Assembly: GCA_030530925.1 (NCBI GenBank)
Contig: JAUMUA010000008.1
Location: 1 to 45,702 of the forward strand
Source of the DNA: Rothia sp. (in: high G+C Gram-positive bacteria)
GTDB lineage: Bacteria > Actinomycetota > Actinomycetes > Actinomycetales > Micrococcaceae
Reading direction: 5' to 3'
DNA length: 45,702 nucleotides
The position numbers and the translations under genes were made by a program. Positions 41,737 through 45,702 of this stretch are shown here, one piece after another. The notes beneath the pieces are model-generated. The model was not told where the DNA came from. It searched no databases and saw only the letters and a program-made list of their open reading frames with translations. The number at the start of each line of letters is the position of its first letter. Position 1 is the first letter of the stretch.

Positions 41737-42837
41737 TTAGCGACCAGTTTTAGGAGCGAATGCCTTAGCAATTGCACGAGCAATCAAGTTCAAGATCATC
41801 ACAATCAGAATCAGTACCAACGCGGCTGCCCATGCACGGGTTTCAGAAGGCTGGGGCGCGGTTGGGCTGGTAGGAGTCATGATCTGGTAGTAAATGTACG
41901 TAGGCAAAGTTGCCATCCATCCACTGAAAGCATTCCAGTTGATGGAGTTGACGAAACCTGCGGTCACAAGAATTGGAGCGGTTTCACCAATCACACGAGC
42001 GATAGCAAGGGTGACGCCCGAGGCGATACCTGAGATTGCAGTAGGAATAACAATCTTCATAATGGTTCGCCATTTACGCACACCCAGAGCGTATGAAGCT
42101 TCGCGCAATTCGTTAGGCACAATGCGCAACATTTCTTCTGCGTTACGAACCACCGTAGGAATCATCAGCACAGACAGAGCCACAGCTGCTACAAAACCTG
42201 TACGAGTTGAGGGGGTGCCGGTCACGAATACAAAGAACGATGCCGCAAACAAACCGGCAACGATAGAAGGAATACCGGTCATCACATCAACGAAGAACGT
42301 AATTGCTTTGGAGAGGAACCCGCCTTTGGCGTATTCCACCAGGTAAATTGCAGTCAGTAAACCAATAGGTACCGAGATGATGGTTGCCAACAGGGTGATT
42401 TCCAACGTACCGACGATTGCGTGGTAGATACCGCCAACAATTGGCTGATTTCCTGCAACGGTCTTGTTATCGATAACGCCTGTCACACCGTTCATGGAGT
42501 GGAACAAGAACCCACCGGATAGACCGGGAATACCTTTTGAAAGTACAGTCCACAGCACTGAAACCAATGGAATCAGAGCGATAAGGAATGTGCCGTAGAC
42601 CAAGAAACGAGCGAATGCATCGGTGCCTTTACGGCGACCTTCGATTATTCCAATAATGACCGGCCCGACAATCACGAAAATCAGACCAGCAAAAATTACC
42701 CATGTTCCGATAGAAAAGCCAAGGAGTGCTGAAAGCGCAGCTCCTAAGACAATAGCGGCAATACCCACCGCAAGAGTCAACCACTTAGGGGCTTGACCGC
42801 TAGTCAAGCGAGAAGAAGTTATTGCTGTTGAGCTCAT
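41737..42837 (-). CDS. pstA: Phosphate ABC transporter permease
   Basis: 366 residues. Two extra N-terminal helices (about 20-70) precede the classic permease core of six helices, with TAIYLVEYAKGG, the GIPSIVAGLF segment and the EAA-type loop EASYALGVRKWRTIMKIVIPTA. It pairs with PstC. Its ribosome site (GGAG) lies within the last codons of pstC and the genes are 2 bp apart, so they are translationally coupled. Confidence 0.96.
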   Translation of the reverse strand: MSSTAITSSRLTSGQAPKWLTLAVGIAAIVLGAALSALLGFSIGTWVIFAGLIFVIVGPVIIGIIEGRRKGTDAFARFLVYGTFLIALIPLVSVLWTVLSKGIPGLSGGFLFHSMNGVTGVIDNKTVAGNQPIVGGIYHAIVGTLEITLLATIISVPIGLLTAIYLVEYAKGGFLSKAITFFVDVMTGIPSIVAGLFAASFFVFVTGTPSTRTGFVAAVALSVLMIPTVVRNAEEMLRIVPNELREASYALGVRKWRTIMKIVIPTAISGIASGVTLAIARVIGETAPILVTAGFVNSINWNAFSGWMATLPTYIYYQIMTPTSPTAPQPSETRAWAAALVLILIVMILNLIARAIAKAFAPKTGR

Positions 42838-42839
42838 TA

Positions 42840-43808
42840 TTAGTTAGCTCCTGAGAATTCTTTGTAACGGCTGGTGATCATACGAGCAGCAATGTTGACC
42901 AGGAGGGTGATTACAAAGAGCACCAAGCCGGCTGCAATGAGCTCAGACATACGGATGCCGTATGCTTCTGGGAAGTTCAACGCGATTTCTGAGGCGAAAG
43001 TCTGGTTGCCCGATTGAATAAGTGAGGCAGTGAGCGGACCGCTTGCAAGAACCAAGGTGACTGCCATAGTTTCACCCAAAGCACGGCCAAGTGCCAACAT
43101 GACGGACGAGACGATTCCGGTGCGGGCAAAAGGAAAGACGGTCATGCGAACCATTTCCCAGCGAGTTGCGCCCAAGCCCAACGCTGCTTCTTCTTGCAAC
43201 TTAGGAGTCTGCAGGAAGATTTCGCGGCACATAGAGGTAATAATCGGCAAAATCATGATTCCCAAAACAATTCCGGCAGTCAGAATAGTTTTACCAGTCT
43301 GAGAAGCAGGACCAGCGAAAATTGGAAGCCAGCCTAAGTAAGATGCCAACCAGTCGTAGAAAGGCACAATCTTTGGTGCAAGAACTGCAGCACCCCAAGC
43401 GCCAAAGATAACTGAAGGAATCGCAGCCAAGAGATCGATAATGTAACCAATCGCCTTAGCAAAGCGGCGAGGTGCGTAGTGCGAAATATAGAGAGCCACA
43501 CCAATGCCCACTGGAGTTGCAAGCAACAACGCAATAGTAGAAGCAATCAAGGTGCCCACAACGAGTGGCCAGATGTACTTAAAGAAGCTACCAGAAGTCA
43601 GTTCAGAAGAATCTGCGGTAAATACCGGCAAAGCCTGCGCAACAAGAAAGATAGCAACAGCGGCAAGCACCACAAGAATAAGGATGCCGGCGCTCAGTGA
43701 AATACCTGAGAAAATTTTATCTGCAGCCGGGTTACCTACATTAGGCAACTCTTTAGATGCCGGACGGCGGGAACTTGGACCATTAGGTGAATCCGAAATA
43801 ATTGACAT
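42840..43808 (-). CDS. pstC: Phosphate ABC transporter permease
   Basis: 322 residues from the ATG at 43808, with six core helices and the EAA-type loop EEAALGLGATRWEMVRMTVFPFA. The frame is open to 43937, adding up to 43 polar residues; the ATG at 43898 lacks a good ribosome site, while the one at 43808 has AAAAGG 12 nt upstream and gives the usual length, so I prefer it. It is separated from pstS by about 200 bp containing a stem-loop. Confidence 0.93.
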   Translation of the reverse strand: MSIISDSPNGPSSRRPASKELPNVGNPAADKIFSGISLSAGILILVVLAAVAIFLVAQALPVFTADSSELTSGSFFKYIWPLVVGTLIASTIALLLATPVGIGVALYISHYAPRRFAKAIGYIIDLLAAIPSVIFGAWGAAVLAPKIVPFYDWLASYLGWLPIFAGPASQTGKTILTAGIVLGIMILPIITSMCREIFLQTPKLQEEAALGLGATRWEMVRMTVFPFARTGIVSSVMLALGRALGETMAVTLVLASGPLTASLIQSGNQTFASEIALNFPEAYGIRMSELIAAGLVLFVITLLVNIAARMITSRYKEFSGAN

Positions 43809-43958
43809 ATCTGGTTGATGCCTTTTGTTCTCTAAATGAGTCTGGGCGAAAGTTGAATCATCAATCTGATTCTTAGGCCGATTCATTTGTGTGGTCATGG
43901 GTGCTTCACAATCTTCAATGCTGGCTGGCGAGACCAAAACTCACTCAACATGGGCAAA

Positions 43959-43993
43959 CGGTGCGACCGAGTCCGAAGGGCTCAATCGCACCG
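43959..43993 (-). other. Stem-loop between pstS and pstC
   Basis: CGGTGCGA (43959-43966) pairs with TCGCACCG (43986-43993), and inside it GAGTCC can pair in part with GGCTC. No T run follows on the minus strand. It starts 16 nt past the pstS stop. Such hairpins often reduce read-through or protect the upstream mRNA, so that binding protein exceeds permease. Confidence 0.6.
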
Positions 43994-44009
43994 CCTCACT
44001 ATCAAGCTA

Positions 44010-45119
44010 CTAGCTAGCAACCTTCACTGAGTCGATTGCCTTCTGAGCGTCCTTGCGCAAGGTCTCGGTCAAAGGTGCAGACTTGGCTGAATCTGCGGCG
44101 TCCTTCTGACCCTGTTCGGAAACTACGTAAGACTCGTAAGCCTTGACCAAGTCAACAGTCTGCTGATCTTTGTAGGAGGAGCAAACGATGTGGTAAGAAA
44201 CCAAAACCACGGGGTAAGCGCCAGCTACATCAGGGGTGCGGTTGATGTCTAGGGACATGTCGTTAGCGTTCATGCCGCCGACCTTTTCAGAAGCTTCAAC
44301 AGTCTTTGCTGCTGCATCTGCTGAAATTTCAACGTACTCTTCGCCTGATTTGACCTTGACGGTACCCAGATCGCCAACTGCTGAAGCGTCAGCGTAAGTG
44401 ATTGCGCCGTTGGTGGAAGTGGTGGTTGAAACTACGCCCGAAGTACCCTTGTTGGATTCACCAGCGTATTCTGAAGGCCAGTTGCCGTCAGCTTCTTTGG
44501 TCCATTCACCCTCGGAAGCCTTATTCAAGTATTCGGTGAAGTTCTCGGTGGTACCGGAATCATCTGAACGGTGAACAACAGTAATGTTCGTGTCAGGAAG
44601 GTCAACGCCCTCGTTCTGCTTCTTGATAGCGTCATCGTTCCACTTCTTGATGTCGCCCTTGAAGATCTTTGCAATGGTCTGCGCGTCAAGGTTGAGTGAC
44701 TTTACGCCCTCAACGTTGAATGCAATAGCGATGGGAGAAATGTAAACGGGAACGTCGATTGCGCCATCGGTGCCGCAAACGTCCTTGGACTTGGTGTATT
44801 CCTCAGAGGAGAGGTGCGCATCTGAACCTGCGAACTGAGCGCCGCCAGCTAGAAGAGCCTTACGACCTGCACCTGAACCATCAGGTGAGTAGTTCACTGA
44901 TGCTTTGGAGTTTGAAGAAGTGAAGCCTGATTCCCAGGCGTCAATTGCAGCCTTCTGTGATGAAGCACCAACACCGGTGAGGGTACCGGAAATATTTGAG
45001 TCTGATTTGCCCTCTGAAGAGGAAGCGGTACCGGTTGCATTATCTGAACCGCATGCGGAAAGAGCAAGCATGCCAATAAGAGCGAATGAACCTGCGCCTG
45101 CGAGTGCTTTAGTCTTCAA
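44010..45119 (-). CDS. pstS: Phosphate-binding lipoprotein
   Basis: 369 residues. The signal peptide ends in LALSAC with the lipid-modified Cys23, and then a Ser/Gly-rich linker leads to the binding domain. Phosphate-binding motifs are present: GVGASSQKAAIDAW, GSGAGRKALLAGGAQFAGSD (start of the lobe) and VHRSDDSGTTENFTEYL. It captures phosphate outside and delivers it to PstCA. The start is TTG, with AAAGGA about 8 nt upstream. It is the first gene of pstSCAB; no phoU follows. Confidence 0.97.
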   Translation of the reverse strand: MKTKALAGAGSFALIGMLALSACGSDNATGTASSSEGKSDSNISGTLTGVGASSQKAAIDAWESGFTSSNSKASVNYSPDGSGAGRKALLAGGAQFAGSDAHLSSEEYTKSKDVCGTDGAIDVPVYISPIAIAFNVEGVKSLNLDAQTIAKIFKGDIKKWNDDAIKKQNEGVDLPDTNITVVHRSDDSGTTENFTEYLNKASEGEWTKEADGNWPSEYAGESNKGTSGVVSTTTSTNGAITYADASAVGDLGTVKVKSGEEYVEISADAAAKTVEASEKVGGMNANDMSLDINRTPDVAGAYPVVLVSYHIVCSSYKDQQTVDLVKAYESYVVSEQGQKDAADSAKSAPLTETLRKDAQKAIDSVKVAS

Positions 45120-45253
45120 GAAAGTGTCCTTTTCAACGAGCCGTGTGCGGAAGCGTTATATCGGCTCCCTACATGTGATGAACGGCGCGAATCGCCTATG
45201 ATTCGAACCTTACAAACAGAGACTCTAGGGGTGGAAGGTAGCTAATTAGGTAG

Positions 45254-45276
45254 GGCTGGGTAAACGAAAAGTTAAC
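45254..45276 (-). promoter_or_regulatory. Possible PHO-box-like direct repeat upstream of pstS
   Basis: On the minus strand GTTAACT and GTTTACC begin 11 bp apart, the spacing of actinobacterial PHO-box repeats (consensus close to GTTCACC). The match is loose and no phoP gene is in the window. Confidence 0.3.
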
Positions 45277-45327
45277 TCTGAACAACGTTTAATACCCCTC
45301 AGCACACTTAGTCTTGAGCCAACTGTC

Positions 45328-45333
45328 TACACT
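45328..45333 (+). promoter_or_regulatory. -10 box for leaderless FUSC gene
   Basis: TACACT ends seven bases before the ATG at 45341, with no ribosome site between, as in leaderless actinobacterial transcripts. Confidence 0.45.
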
Positions 45334-45340
45334 GTTGTAT

Positions 45341-45702
45341 ATGGCGATACCCTTCTCTGTTTCTGACCTCGGCAAACACTTAATAGAGCGCTCTGCCGAA
45401 GGTTTAACCCGCGTTCGGGCAGGCTTTTTTCAATCCTTACAAATTGTGATGTCAGGAATTGGCGCCTACGCTTTTGCACAGTACATTTTGGGCCACAGGG
45501 AACCCATCTTCGCCGCAACCGCAGCTATCGTCTCTTTAGGTTATGTTCGCGGTTCAACCCATGCACGGCGCATGCTTGAAGTAACATTGGGTGTCACCAT
45601 CGGAATTCTCATCGGCGATTCGTTGATGCTTCTTTTAGGACGCGGTCTTTGGCAAGCGGGACTCGTAATGTTTATTTCGATCTCGGTGGCACGGTTGTTA
45701 GA
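45341..45702 (+). CDS. FUSC-family membrane protein (partial, cut by window end)
   Basis: The first 120 codons of a gene that runs off the window. The visible protein starts MAIPFSVSDLGKHLIERSAE, then RVRAGFFQSLQIVMSGIGAY and a helix, followed by REPIFAATAAIVSLGYVRGSTHAR and two more helices (VTLGVTIGILIGDSLMLLL). This is the membrane half of FUSC/YccS-type or aromatic acid exporter proteins; GREPIFAATAAIV-like sequences are their hallmark. It is divergent from pstS. The soluble C-terminal half is not seen. Confidence 0.75.
   Translation, partial: MAIPFSVSDLGKHLIERSAEGLTRVRAGFFQSLQIVMSGIGAYAFAQYILGHREPIFAATAAIVSLGYVRGSTHARRMLEVTLGVTIGILIGDSLMLLLGRGLWQAGLVMFISISVARLL

Noticed and set aside
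1-45702. Mobile elements, integrases, attachment sites or a defence system
   Set aside because: No transposase, recombinase, phage or restriction-type genes were seen, and the tRNA genes are not followed by duplicated 3' ends or integrase genes.

Overview
The window looks like a chromosomal segment of a moderate-GC actinobacterium of the family Micrococcaceae, most like Rothia. This is a judgement from protein style, not from a search. Pointers are the actinobacterial gene families (YhgE/Pip protein, CtpE-like P-type ATPase, stand-alone winged-helix regulator, CstA with a YbdD-like protein), promoters of the TTGNNN-17 bp-TANNNT type, frequent GTG and TTG starts, and several genes with a -10 box placed for leaderless transcription. 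There is no insertion sequence, integrase, phage gene or CRISPR array; it reads as core genome with some accessory genes.

Layout. 1-5.8 kb: tRNA-Thr(CGT), a small membrane protein, a CitE/HpcH-type lyase, and an ABC exporter (ATPase plus FtsX-type permease) divergent from a NarL-type two-component system, with a 28-bp near-palindrome between them. 5.8-12.6 kb, minus strand: acyltransferase, a divergent ClC transporter, a hypothetical protein, the YbdD-like protein with CstA, and a quinone oxidoreductase. 12.7-17.3 kb: tRNA-Ser(TGA), tRNA-Ser(GCT) and tRNA-Ser(CGA), each with a good promoter, around a DUF4190-like repeat protein, a SixA-like phosphatase, an alpha/beta hydrolase, an orphan winged-helix regulator and upp. 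17.3-24.3 kb: a three-gene operon (degenerate ABC ATPase, YhgE/Pip protein, TetR regulator) with a perfect 16-bp palindrome in its promoter region, then tadA and recQ. 24.5-30.5 kb: DedA protein, CtpE-like P-type ATPase with a long leader, and a beta-glucoside-type PTS EIIBCA preceded by a BglG/LicT-type antiterminator site and a terminator with a very long structured loop. 30.5-34.1 kb: two GNAT proteins (one resembling NodA), a MOSC protein, a lipoprotein, small membrane proteins and tRNA-Lys(TTT). 34.2-40.8 kb: an orphan FetB-like permease, a hypothetical gene, a possible small RNA, a DUF47-Pit phosphate uptake pair, a second NarL-type two-component system and a YceI protein. 40.9-45.7 kb: pstSCAB (minus strand) and the start of a FUSC-type membrane protein cut by the window end.

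How the parts work together. Phosphate uptake is covered twice, by Pit with its DUF47 partner and by the Pst ABC system. The EIIBCA leader shows promoter, antiterminator site and terminator in order, so sugar uptake is probably controlled by an antiterminator protein encoded elsewhere. The two NarL-type systems differ: the first is arranged like a stress-sensing system controlling its divergent ABC exporter, while the second has no obvious local target.

The points most worth a second look are the structured PTS leader, the pseudo-ABC/YhgE/TetR operon with its operator, the palindrome in the ABC/two-component promoter region, the NodA-like acyltransferase, the possible small RNA near 35.8 kb, and the divergent ClC.
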